Notes under the pieces: generated by a model
The model's database searches: none
What the model saw: only the letters and a program-made list of their open reading frames with translations
What the model was told of the DNA's origin: nothing
Part shown: piece after piece, positions 1 through 12,480 of the stretch
How positions within the stretch are numbered: the stretch's first letter is position 1
Layout of the letters: every line of letters starts with the position of its first letter
Assembly: GCA_965153455.1 (NCBI GenBank)
Contig: OZ234496.1
Location: forward strand, 16,422,304 to 16,486,303
Source: Sphagnum compactum
Lineage: Eukaryota > Bryophyta > Sphagnopsida > Sphagnales
Direction of reading: 5' to 3'
DNA length: 64,000 nt
Translations under genes and position numbers: made by a program

Positions 1-6
1 AGGATT

Positions 7-335
7 TTTTCATGGTCTGCCACCATTTGGAATTTATTGTTTCTTTCCCTCAATTTTTGGTATGCTAGGGTTAGGAGTGGATTGGTTGGATTCTGTTGAA
101 TTCTGCTAAATTCAAGGTAGCTTCGGCACTCATGAAGCAGGAGTTTGTTCAGGATCTTTTTCTCATAGACTGCCGCTGTTTGATTCAGAATTTGTTGGTT
201 TTCTTCTCAATTTTTGGTATGCTAGGGTTAGGGGTGGATTGGTTGGATTTTGTTGAAATTCCGCAAAATTCAAGGTAGCTTTGGTACTCAGGATAAAAGG
301 GGGGTTTCTTCCAGATTTTTTTTCATGAATGCTGC
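7..335. repeat. Tandem repeat in PHAF1 intron 1, period about 150-157 bp
   Basis: The block containing TATGCTAGGGTTAGG at 61 recurs at 218 with the same neighbours (CAATTTTTGG before, GGATTGGTTGGATT and ATTCAAGGTAGCTT after). The block TTTCATGG-CTGCC at 7-20 recurs at about 157-175 and, weakly, at about 321-335. This gives about two full units plus a partial third. It lies upstream of the first visible exon, so it is intronic. Confidence 0.8.
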
Positions 336-443
336 TTCAAAGGTTCAAATTGACACTATGACCAGAGAATTAAGGAATTTGATTGAGTTGCAATAAGAGG
401 GATGATGATGTGTGAAAAATGGGTTCGGTTGGTTGGCTGGCAG

Positions 444-3400
444 GAATGCCTGTCTGTGAGGCATTGGCATATGTGGAGCAACACAGGGCAGTATTTGATG
501 TTGTTCATGTCAAGTACAATGATGAGGTGCAAAAGGGCAGCTTGTTTTTTTCTTTTTCCTGGTCCTTGATTTTTGCCCTTTCTGCCACTCTCATATTCTT
601 TCATGCCGCTCTAGATATTCCTTTTTGAGCTTTTGATGATAAATGGCAGCTGGTCACAACATACATGTTGCTGTTGAAGGTCACTGAACATGTATATCAG
701 ACTGTTGTTGCTATTTGTTTGCAGCATTCCTCATGAGTTTTCTCTGTGTTTTTCTGTATTGGTTTCTCCTCTTTTTCCTCTACTGGTATTGTGTTGGAAC
801 AACCTGTGATTGACTCAAGTTGGAATTATGGAGAAATTCTCAACACTTTATGAAGATATATATTTCGATGCACCTTTCTGCCATTGTGTTTGTTGTGATC
901 AGCTAGTACCTTTGTTATGTCTTGAGTTGCATTTCTGCCAGTTATGAAATGGTACAATGTCGTTGTAGGTCTCTTATTTCCTTCTCAGGACCAGTCAATG
1001 TTGTTTGTGCAAGTGCATGGGGTTATCACTAGTACAATAGCATCCCATTACGGTTATTATGGATCATCCCCACTCTGTTGTAGTATCAGTAGAATGAGCA
1101 TGGTGGTGATAATGCTGGGGTGGGGGGGAGGGGATGGTGCAGGAACCACTAAAAGTGGATCTAGTTATAAGCTTTCCTGAACATGGTTTTCATCTACGTT
1201 TTGAGCCTCGGTCACAGGTACACCACCACCTCTTTCCCTTTGGAGGTGATGCTGCAGTACTACAAATGTTCACCAACTAAGTTAGCAGTTTCTTTGGCTC
1301 ACCATCTGGTTTGAACCTGGATGTTTTGTAGTCTGCTTTACATTTTTTGTGAAACCATTGAAAGGGGGCACTGGGAAGTAGTATTAATCGTAGGGGGGGA
1401 GTTCACTGCTCTGCGACTGCTAACAAAACTTATACAACATTTTGAGATATTGCAGCGACTGCGACTAATAGAGGTGTTTGATGTGCAACGGCTGCAAATG
1501 CGATATGCAACATCATCCATTGGGTGAGGACGCAAGTTCTTTTTAGACTTTGTCATGACCTTGTTTCAATATCTGAGTTGGCACATTTTGTTACTTGGGT
1601 TGTTGACATTCTGACTGCAATGTAGGGGCCCAAGTGTTGCAGCGACTTTTGTGGCTGTGTATGCCCTCTTTGGGCCAACTTTTCCTGGGACTTACAACAC
1701 AAAGCGCTGTATTTACACCTTATTTTACCCTGTGAGTACTTATTGCATCTGCGGTCCATCTCCTTGTTGTGAGATCTGTTTAATGAATTTTTCCATCATA
1801 GATTTAGGTTTCGAGCTACAGCATATAGAAATGGCAAGTTGGCTCTGGTTTTCAGCATACCATGTTTGACCCCAGTTGTTTGTGAGTACTTGATTGGCAG
1901 AGACAATGACTACTATTGACCTGGGTGCCATTGGGTCGTGCAGGGCTTGTCATTTGCATTCCCCATACCTGCACAATATACTGAGTGCTGCCAGCATCGT
2001 GAAGGTAAATCATGTACATTCCCTTATTTAACTTCTCCACTAATGATCAACCTGGGTTTATCTTTTAACATGGTGCATTGTTGGGCAGCTGAGTTACCTC
2101 TGGAGTTTCCAGATGGCACGACACCAGTGATGTCCCGGGTTTGCATTTATGACAGTGCAGTGGGTGGGGGTGTCGGTGTTGGGGCTCCACTCAAGATTGC
2201 TTTGCCACCTCAGCTTCCTCTAGGAAGTTTGTACATGGAAGAGGTGCATGCCAAGGTGTGTCCATATTGAACATTCTCTGAAATCCAGCCTAGTTCTTAC
2301 TAGTTATCCAGGAGAAACTTATTGTCAACATATTTCTTGAATAGATCAGCCTCGCACTAGTTTAACTTCCAGATGAATTCTAGCAAGGTCACTCTGGTGG
2401 ACATCTGGACATTGTACCTGTGACATACTTGTGTGCTGTGAACTCTAAAGCTATAACAGAGAAATAGTATAAATGTGGTGGAAGTACATGTTTCAGCTGG
2501 CGGAGGAACTGTGGTTCACAGGAGGCGGCCAGCATCTCCCATTTGGAGCCTCTCCACAGGTACCCTTCTTTGCTCAGGGAGCTGAACAGCTATGTGAAAA
2601 GATCCCAGCAATATTGACCATTCAAGTGTTCATTGCCTGCACTGCCTGTGCTACTAGCAAATTGTGCCAATGTGAAGCTGATAGTTATTTGCAATGGGAC
2701 AGGATGTTTGGGCAGAGCTGGGCCGGCCATGTGGAATCCATCAAAAGCAGGTGCGCCTTCATTGTGAACTCAACTTTTTGCATAGCACCATTTCTTGTCA
2801 CGATGTCTCTTGAGAGTCTTGCCTTTGTGTGCTTGCATATAGTTGAATACAAGGTGCATAGTAGGATTGAATTTATCACAGTCCTGGGCACTGTATGACT
2901 ATACCCCCTCCCTTACTTAGAGCACAGTATGTATGTGGTCAAATGGATACTGCGTGAATCTGGTAATGGTGTAGGATTGCGTGACTGTCTCAGCATCAGG
3001 ATAGTACGAGAGGCCAACATTCCGTATTATTTGCAAGTGAAAATATCTGGCGCAAATGTGCTTACAATGAGAATACCTTGGGACATTTGAACACACTGTG
3101 CAAGCAAGAGCATGGACACAATGTTGACAGAATATGGCCTGACTTACAGGTGGATCCAATGGTAATTCATTCTGCATCAGATCCACGACCACGCACAGCA
3201 TTATGTGGGGACTACTTTTATAACTACTTCTCTCGTGGGATTGACATCTTGTTTGATGGCCAGGTATTGAAGCCTGAATCTTTTCTCTGAATTATATTTG
3301 TTCAATGCTTTGCGGAACTGTAGCTGCAGCACTTTCTTGGATAAGAAAACAACATGATGTTAGGCTGGGGAGAGGGGATATTTGACACTACTGGTTGTGG

Positions 3401-4958
3401 TATTTGCATGTAGTTAGCCTACTGCAGTGAGATCACCTTGATTTTTATTTGCTTGGGATGGGAATATCTTCTTTTCCTCATGCATGGCATGCAGCTGAGA
3501 AGGTGTGAGTTTAACAGAACACTGTGCCCCAGTGAAGTGTCGTTACAAGACAAGAGTTTGTGAAGCATTTACACTCCTGTGTACTTGGTTCATTGAAAGT
3601 ATGTTGTTGTTTGAGGTCTGCAATTAATGACTGGGGGAGCTGGGCTGGTGCTGTTGGAACTGGTAGACACATCGAATCAAAAAATTTGTTCTTCATACAA
3701 ACTTCCCAGGCCACACAGACTTCAATTGCTATATAAAATGCAACTTCTTCATCCATGTTCCTCCTGGTATGTCACAGGAATGATGCTGTTTTGTTCAGTT
3801 CCATCATCCTGGATGTGTACTGTTAAGTTAGAGGGTGCAGATCAGCAGGATCTAGTTTTATAGTCATACTGACAACATGAAGTTCTAAACATGGGCATTA
3901 GGCCAATCTGAACATCTTGTAAGCTTACATTCCAATTATTTAACCCTGAACTCCAGAATGGCAGGTCCTGCAAGATGACTGGATAAGCTTGGTCTGAACA
4001 ATCTTCACCGTGGCTTTATAGCAGGTGAAAATGGGGAGGAACTTGACAAGGCACCAACTGCATATGGTAATGGTCTTCAGCGATGTATCTCTGCAGACAC
4101 CACATGGAGCCAAGTGCAGGTCTTGAACAATCTTCACCGTGGCTTTACAGCAGGCACTTTGTTCAGATGTGCTTGGCATTGGCTACTGAGCTCTTCCTAT
4201 CACCACTGTTTAACAGTGGCATTTGGCCAAACCTTCAAAAAATTTGCTCTTATGGAAGGAGGGACTTCCAATTGTAATTTTGAAATTTTTTCTTGCATAG
4301 ATTGTCAGTGTCAGTATGTGACTACCAAGTGCACATTGATGAGTGGCTGTGTTTTGAAGTCATAAATTACATTTCATTTTGGCTTTGCAGAGCTTCTTCG
4401 TTGTACTTAGTGTTCCCATAAGCAATAGTCACAACTGACCACCCAAGTTGACTAGGTTATCTACTGAAACTGGTGAATCAATACAGTGACAGCTTGGTGA
4501 CAGCTAGTTTCTTTATGGGTCTTACAGGAAATACTAGGTGATGGAGGTCGTGCTGCTATACAGACTCAAGGCTCTGTCAGCAACCCTTTTGGCCCAACAT
4601 TTGTATATGGCTATCGCAACATTGCCTTGGAGGTATCCGCCTGGTTCTTTAAAGCTCTTTTGTTTTCCCCCATAATTATGCTGTGCAGAGAATGGTTGGT
4701 TGGCCATTGCAGCTGTTGACATAAATTGAAGACTCCTAGGCCTGTGAGCACATTGTAAATGCACTGGGCTGACAATTGGAAATCATACTTAGCAGATGAA
4801 ATGGTGTTTGAAGCTTTTTGTATTCAGGAAGTATGTAGTAGCAAGGCTAGTTCTCCCCATAACTTAGTCCCAGACTGCTTACTTTTTTGGGGCTGATGTG
4901 GCAGGTCATGAAGAATGGACATATAGCCACAGTGACTCTATTTCAGAGCCATGTTTGA
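444..4958 (+). CDS. PHAF1: UPF0183/PHAF1-family protein (5' partial, 13 exons visible)
   Basis: Exons read from splice sites and continuous homology: 444-526, 1143-1217, 1456-1523, 1626-1731, 1944-2004, 2089-2255, 2497-2559, 2703-2750, 3150-3263, 3667-3766, 4025-4119, 4528-4632, 4905-4958 (TGA). All have AG/GT borders and phases that join, giving 378 residues plus a split codon. Family signatures include DVVHVKYNDE, LQMRYAT, YALFGPTFPG, LSFAFPIP, LPLEFPDGTTPV, GSLYMEEVHAK, QHLPFGASPQ, IHSASDPRPRT, YFYNYF and the C-terminal MKNGHIATVTLFQSHV. These match the plant UPF0183 family (Arabidopsis At3g51130, about 410 residues) and human C16orf70/PHAF1. About 30 N-terminal residues (the usual RPGVGIGPFSLG segment) are missing because the first exon lies left of the window. 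In mammals PHAF1 works with BCAS3 at the phagophore membrane in autophagy; a similar role in plants is inference. No frameshift or premature stop was seen, so the gene looks functional. Confidence 0.95.
3996..4154 (+). repeat. Duplicated 30-bp splice-acceptor segment flanking a PHAF1 exon
   Basis: A 30-base segment starting GAACAATCTTCACCGTGGCT and ending GCAGG occurs at 3996-4025, where its AG is the acceptor of the exon 4025-4119. It occurs again at 4125-4154, six bases after that exon's end. The two copies differ at one position (TATAG versus TACAG). Confidence 0.85.
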
Positions 4959-7600
4959 TAAGCCAAGCAGATTTCACAATCCTCACAGAAGGATCCGGAT
5001 GACTTGATTAGATCTGCTGACCTTGGGAAGTCACCCTAATTGTGACCGAGGTATCAGCACAATATCTGGACTTTCTTTTATGTGTAAATGATGACTGTGT
5101 ACAGTAGTAGTTCACGCTGCATTACTTGTGCTGCCTGCTCCACACAAGAGCAAGAGTGGCTTAGGCAGCAAATATAGATGTAGAATCTAATTGTGGTTCT
5201 TCTTGTCTGGCTGGGCCAGCAGTGTATATACAGATTGGAAGGCTCAATCTTTCTATCTTGGGAATTCTTATGAATCAGAGTCTGCATGAACCTTGTTTCA
5301 AATAGCCAAAAATGCACCTGTAATTATCTGAATGACCCAAGTCCACAAATCAACACCCTGATAGGCCACTTGGGGTTGGGTGATTTGCAAAATTACTTTT
5401 AGAGGGGTTGTTTAAGACTTGGTCACAACCTTTTCATTCTTTAGTTTCTGGTGTAAGTGTACCACCCATCAGTGTGGTTCAATGACTCTACTTTCTACTT
5501 GCTACGATCAATTGTTGGGAGGATTAAGATGCCCTGGTCCCACTTATTTAGTACTTCACTTACTATGCATAAAGGGGGTTGCATAAAAGCATGGAATTTG
5601 TATTGGCTTGCATGAACATGTGTTGGAACACATCACTTGAAATCCTTGGACACATATACATTGCAAGATTTGGTCATCAGTGTAACAAGCTTCCCACACA
5701 ATGGGCAGCTCTATTCACTACACCAATCAAGCTCCCTTTTGCCATTCAAGAACCACCTAAATCACCTCATGCAATATGGTGGTGTCATGCACAAACTTAA
5801 CTTTCATGTTTGTGAACCAGGGTGCTTACAGTTTTCAGGGGTGTGAGACATAGAGAGAATGTTAGAGCCACATGTGTGCCAACTATAGTTGTGTACAACA
5901 ACATGGATTACATGGAGGATGCACAAGTGCTAAGAATTGACAACTAATATGGGCTATAGATGATGTAGTTCACCCAAGGATATCAATATGTCAGAACACT
6001 GCAGATTTTGATTTCAAACTTGTGAGTGACAGTGGCCAACACTAGTAATCTGGCAGTAGGTTGGTAATTCCTTGAAGCGAAGATAACCAAGGACTATTGT
6101 AACCACAGGGGATTCATTGGGAGGTAGGTTTGTAAAGGGAGGGAAGCAAGTCAAGGTAGGTTTGTAAAAGGAGGGAGGCGAGTCTATAAAGGTCAAATAA
6201 ACATAAGGTGTCCTTTTCCATTTTATAAATCGGTTGCAATATCACATGATCCCCAATTGTAATGGTGTTTGAGTGTGTGTGGTGAAGCTTTAAGACAAGG
6301 CCTAAGCATTGGCATAACAAGAATGTATTTACACATCCTTGTAACATCACAACATCAAAATTAAGTAAAACAATAGCACAAAGATACATGGATTTAATGG
6401 GTTAAAAAGTTTGTAGATTGTTTTGTGTGATTGTATTATGTGGCCAATTATTAAAACTAATTCCTACTCACATTAACAAGGTTGTGAAAAATGTGTTGCA
6501 ACTAATGGTAATCACTAGTATTATACTAGTATACGGTGTTCAATTGGTATCATCAATGGTATCTGCAATGATATTGTAAAACCAAACCAAATTGGTCCTT
6601 TACAAGGAGATACCCAAGGGATTATTTATGTTCTTCATGGTATGTATTTTTTTCTATACATATTCATTATCATACCTTTTTTATATGAGTTGTAAAACCT
6701 TGATATGCATTCCAACTTAAACCTTAAAACTTTTGATTTCTCTTGGTATGGTATGAAGCTTGCACAACATCAATAAATTTGGGAGTTGCAAGGATTTGAA
6801 TAGATCATCATCACCAAAAAAACTTCATTCATGTTGGTTGTTGGTTGCTAGTTGTTGCCAACATTCATGTGCTCAAGTGTCTTCAAGTAACCCTAAGATT
6901 TGAAAGATTTGATGTGGTTGTTTGATGTGGCCATTGTGGTGTGTTGGTAATCATTTGTTTTACACCTCCTAAAGAACCTAAAAGGTTTGTGCTTTTTACT
7001 TTGCATTTTGTGCTTTGTGGTTTTTTTAATCATGAATCCTCATTGTTGTAAATGTCATGCATTGGTAGCACTTTATGTGTGGGTGCTTTTCATTCTACGC
7101 TAGCTTGTGTCACTATTGTGAGTTTTTTTATGGTGTTGTCATATTGGTGATTGGGTGAGTGCTTGTTTTGTGTGAGTGTCAAGTTTTTGCTTATGATTAG
7201 TTTAGTTTTTTAGGTTGATCTTGCCATCACTTAGGCACTCACACAACTATTGACAAGTTTGTGCTTGAAGATATGGTTGTTTCTTTTTGTTAAATTTTTC
7301 ATTGTTTCACATGCACAACAAGACCATCAATAAGTTCTATGCACACAATGGTTGTCATCGCACTATAAACACAATGCATCCTCCATTGTTATTGGCCTAC
7401 TATAGTCTTGCTTAATGCTTTTGGAAGCCTTATACCCTAACCTTGCATTTTGGTTTCTTGTTTATATATTGGTCATCAATTGCTTTTCTTTGTTGCATCA
7501 AAAGCTATGGAAGGTGATCACCTTCTCATGTATGGTTTTTGGGGGGATAATGGGGATGAGGAAAGGAAACAACGTTTGCAAGTGAATATGTGCTTCAATC
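4959..7600. other. PHAF1 3' flank and unassigned intergenic DNA
   Basis: No reading frame here shows a recognisable domain or splice-compatible extension. The first few hundred bases after the TGA at 4956-4958 must hold the PHAF1 3' UTR; I cannot place the polyadenylation site. From about 6.2 kb the DNA becomes more A+T-rich and leads into the hAT relic. Confidence 0.5.
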
Positions 7601-10290
7601 TAATGAGACTATAAAAAAGGTCCATGTTACAAAAGACAAAATTCTTTGGAGGGTTTGACTTGCACATTTTTAAAAAAACCAAAGCTTTTGGTTTACATTT
7701 CATTAGTCCATAGCAATCTAAGCCTTTTTTCTTCAATACTCTCAGCCAAGAAATTGATGTGGGAGCTATCCAAGTCATGCAATGTTTTCAATCATGCCAC
7801 TCCATAGAACAAATTTTGAGTTCCTAAAGCACCACTAGATCTTGCAAGGGGATTGCACAATATAACTATTTTTATGGAATCACATTCATGAAGAAACATG
7901 TGCAGAGTGAGCATGATGTCAAGATGGGCAAACACAAATTTGAAAAGGAGGTAGCAACAACTCAAGTGGTGAATCTTGGATGTCAAAGTGGGAAGAAAAG
8001 GAAAGTGGTACACCTTTTTACCATAACCTAATTTTTGGGAGTGAAAATCCATATAGGAAAAATAATCCAATTCAAATCTTGTTTATTGAGAATTTAGTTT
8101 TGTTTGTAACAAAGGGGAATGAGGTTATATTTAAATACAAAGTCCATTTCTTTCTTGATTGGTCATGTGGAAAAATGGCAAAATGTCATTCTTTTTTTTG
8201 CAAAACAATTGTGTAGGAACATATACATACAATATTAACCAAAACAATGAAAATGTGTGTGCTTCCTACTCTTGGAGGTTGTGCAACTACTACCATCACA
8301 TTTGACTTGTGAATGTTTAGGATAAGCCCATAAGGTTCAACATTTTTGCATTCGTTGTGCATTTTATTAACAAGGAATGACCCATGGATACCTTGTCACA
8401 GTACCATTAGATTGTTTAAGGCCCCAAACATTTCAAGGGCTTCACCTTTTAGCAAAATTGAATTCTTTTGATAAAATCCTTGGGTCAAAATATAGTAATA
8501 GGAACCATTGAACCCAAGGTTATAATGTTTTTTATTTACTAAGCACTCATGTAACTTACATGTACAAAATAGTTTCTCCCAAAATTACATGAAAACATAT
8601 TACATAATGTATTTATCATCCATTTGACAAAAAATCCCTTAATCTCAAAGTGTTGTTCAATGTTGATGTCTCTTACAATATTAATTTAGCATCGTGTGTT
8701 TCAATGTTTAAGGAAATTGATGTTGAAAGAACAAATAACATGTAATTACTAATAGATTATTTTATGGTACCAAAGTTTTCATTAAATATCACAAATTGAT
8801 AATTTCCATGCAAATTCAAAAAATGATATTAATAAACCATATGGAAAAAATAATAAAACATGAAATTTTCATGAAATTGCAACCTAGCCTTTTAATGTAT
8901 ATCAAAGAAAAAAAAATTCCACGAAACTTTTCAAATTATGTATTTTCAAGAGTCAAAAACATGTTCAAAATATATCAATGTATCACCACATCGAAACACA
9001 ATTTCAAGTTTCTTTAAATTATAGACCTTCATAATCATCGATATATGGGGTTCCATGCATTTTGAAAATGAATGGTTTAATTTCACATAGAATAAAGGAC
9101 ATTTTAAGTGAAAAAGAGCTACTTACCCAAACTAATAAATGAACAAATGAAAGATTTCAAAATTTCAAAACAAGTATTGAGATGAAAATTCATTAACATA
9201 GAAACATTTTCCACTGAATCAAAATACCTTTTAATTTTTAGAACTCATGTAGTTCATTTTCTAATTCATGGGGTTGTAGGATTTTTTGAAAGTCACCATA
9301 GTCCTTGACTCTTATTAGCATACTTGGAACCCCTTGTTAATGTTAAGGATGAAGGCAAAAATATGGTCATGCTTCCTATTACCCTATCTAATGTGGTTTT
9401 ATGAACAACATTGGACCTTTAGAAACCTTATGTAAGATCTTTCAGTTTTGGGCATATCATGTGAAAAGCTTGTCAATATGTGATGACAAATGAAAGGGTT
9501 TGTCTTAACATGAAGGAAATATCTCTATAAGAAACACAATCATCTTTGCAAAAAAATTGTCAATGGGATTAAAAAGTTTGGGAAAGGTAAGCAAGAATGG
9601 GACCTTGCATGTGTTGAGAATGGTTTGTGAAAACAAACATTGAAGTCCCCGGTCAAGACTCTGTATGTGTCAAAAGTGATTTTGTTTTAGGAAACTTTAG
9701 AATATGTTATTGCCATAAATTTGAGTTATGGTCAATAGTTGTTACATTTGCAAGCCAACATTCCTAATGTACCTACATGGGTTATAGTTTAAATGGTCAT
9801 TGAGATTTTGGGCCCTATGGTTAAATATGCATTTTGAGTCAATAGAAGGGTTATTAGCTTTTATTTTGATGTTTTACATGCTGCCATTACCATGTCTTTG
9901 GAGCCTCATGGGGAATACTCTCGTAGGGCAACAAGTATTTCCCCCTTGCAATGTAAAATTTTGATTCAAAATTGGAAATCCTTTATGCAAAGGTGGTAGG
10001 GGAAGCAATGCAACCTCTTTTGTCTTTTCATGTTGCCTTTGATGAAAATATGGCTCGCAACAATCTGTTGGCACAAATGTTGAACCTTAGGTATATAGGG
10101 GAATGCAATGCATCAAGGAGTAGACTGGGCTTGAAAAAACCAACATTGTGGTAGAGGACTATGACGACAAGGTCCTCATTCCAATGATGGTGAAAGGTGT
10201 TCGATTTTTTGAATCCAGGACATACATTTGCACTTACATTACATCCAATTGTGCCCAATAAATCCTTATTCAAGGCTCTTGCTTAACAGA
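7600..10290 (+). pseudogene. Decayed hAT-superfamily transposase with BED-type finger (relic 1)
   Basis: Conceptual translation on + over several frames shows the pieces of a hAT transposase in the right order. At about 7890-8010 is the second half of a BED zinc finger, ITFMKKHVQSEH (H-x4-H). At about 8040-8110 is NPIQILFIENLVLFVTKG. At about 8290-8420 is a TTTITFDLWM segment followed by FAFVVHFINKE. At about 9430-9560 is a stretch like the conserved CFGHAMSK...YATND region (here FGHIM, then QYVMTNERVCLNMKEISL). Stops and frameshifts interrupt every segment, so no protein can be made. Relic 2, on the other strand near 18.5-21.1 kb, has the same motifs and helps confirm the reading. Ends and target duplication were not found. 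Family assignment is from motif order, not from a search. Confidence 0.65.
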
Positions 10291-10299
10291 GAAAAAGAA

Positions 10300-12480
10300 A
10301 TGAAGGTTTCCTTAAATCGGAATTATTTTTGTATCATTGTATTGATGCATCTATTGAAGATCTCATGTTTCCTTTATAGTGGTGGACGAAACACAAAAGC
10401 AAATTTCCAAACATTGGGTTTTTGACCCAATAATTCTTGAGCATTCCTAGCTAACAAATTAAAACAAAACATATCTTCAACATTTGCGATGTGATCACAA
10501 GCTTGAAGCAATATCATGTTGGTGTGGAAAACCTTGACATATTAATCATGATACAAAAGAATTGGCCATCTAATATTAAGTGTGATTGTCGATTTGCAAG
10601 CAAAGGTGTTGAGGATTTTTTTGGTAGTTGAAGATGTGATCCTAGAGGAGCACAAAGATAAGCTTTAGAAGAAAGGTGTATTTGAGGATTAATGTGCAAT
10701 AATCCAATGTTGCTTTTGGAGAAGGAATAGTGTGGCAGTACCTAGCAAGAAATGTGGAATTTGAAGCATGTTGCAAACTATTTTCTTGAATGTTCATTGT
10801 GATGACCAACTCCCACAATCAATGGGATTTCAGTTTTGTAAGTTAGGTAATGAGTCTTCATGATTCATGTTGACTCATTTTGGGATAATTTTCTTGAACA
10901 GGCATTAGACAAATGCACAATTTCAGCATGCTTTTACCTCGTGTTACTCATGTTGCCTTTTCTCATCATTTGATATTCTGCAGACTATTTCTTAGATGTT
11001 TGTTGTTGATGGGCAGCTCCCACAACCTTAATTCCAGAAGTTAAATATTGAATATGTTTGATTCGTTGATGTTTTCAGGAACAATGCCTTTTTGAATTGA
11101 CATTGGACGTTTATGCAGAATTTCAACTCTCTTGTGTTTTTTTTCGTGCACTCTACATTCTGGGCAGAATTTTTGTGCATCCCTTGGACCTTTCTGTTGG
11201 GCGTGCAAAGCAATAAAAACATTGAGCATATTGAAACTCAAAAAATTTCAACATTGTTTGTTGTGTTGGATGTCTCATGTCAAATGTGATTCTGGATTAG
11301 GGTAGTTTTGTATGAATGGGGAAAAAAATAGTTGTTACATACTAATCCTAATATTGATATAACTATGTATTTGCAAAATAAGGAGCCCTTTCTCTCTCCC
11401 AAGGTGGTAAACAAAAGCAACTTTTGAAAAGAAAAAAGAAATCCTTGGCATTATTGAGCCAACAACTATTGAATCACCAGCCAAAAGTTCAAGGATACAA
11501 ACCTTTTACATTGAGGGTATGTAAACATTCATCAGCATTGCATTCAATTGTCTCTTTTACTCTTGCATTTATAAAGCATTACCTATAATCTCTTTAACTT
11601 TTTCATGACAAAAGTAGTTCAAAAAACCCTCAAATACCCAAGCACAAACTTAGACTTCAATCCTTCTTGCAAAATTGTGTACTGTGATCAAGGTTTCTGG
11701 TATAATAAACGTGCAAGATTTTTCATGTAGCATGATAGCAGTGACATACTCAACAAATCCAATTCACAATAACACTCCAAAACTTGATTTTCCCCACTTG
11801 GAAGCAACCGCAGCTGTGGCTTGTCTTCCCATCCTGTGTCTCCTCTGCAGGCTGGTTAAAATTCTTGTTACTGTTTAAACCCTATTTTTCTATATACCAA
11901 GTTCCAACATGCCATTTCCTACAGTGGATTGTATCATAAATTATTTGTTGCTGTTAAGACCATATTTGCTATGTACCAACTACCAACATGCCTTCTCCTA
12001 TTGTGGATAGTAAATCTGTCCTACCAGGGAAGCAGGGATCACTTCCAATTTTTGCAGAAAAATGTGAGAATTTGTAATTCAGAATCAAGTTGTCTCATAC
12101 ACCATTTTTCTGATGGTGAGTTATTAAAGCATTATTTTCCATTACCACAATATGAGAAGAAAAATTATGTGAAGACTTATAATATACAATATATAGCTAT
12201 ATGGAATGATGAAACCCAAACATGTGGAAGAATTGGACTTTGCAGGCCCAGATGCTCTGCCAGTTGTCATTTCATGTGGCAGCAAACTTATTAACTATTA
12301 ATTCTCAACAATTTAGATCCAAACACTTTGGGTGTCGATGATACCACTCACCTTTAAGGCACGACATCACTACCAGTGAATACAAAATTGAGTCTTCGGA
12401 AATATCAATAAATGGAATTGGAGGGAGCTTTCTGACCATTTGAGGTGAAAATTTGTGGCATCCTGGTGTAGGTTTTATTG
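10300..12480. other. Intergenic DNA between hAT relic and FKBP18 3' end
   Basis: I see no gene. The right part should contain the FKBP18 3' UTR, which reads leftward from 12481. Reading frames here, including 11929-12294 on +, carry no recognisable domain and no matching splice structure. Confidence 0.5.
11871..12013. repeat. Imperfect tandem duplication, about 64-bp units
   Basis: The segment 11871-11934 (CTGTTTAAACCCTATTTTTC, then ACCAAGTTCCAACATGCC and CAGTGGATTGTA) is echoed at about 11950-12013 (CTGTTAAGACCATATTTGCT, then ACCAACTACCAACATGCC and TGTGGATAGTA). It lies in the presumed 3' flank of the FKBP18 gene. Confidence 0.7.
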
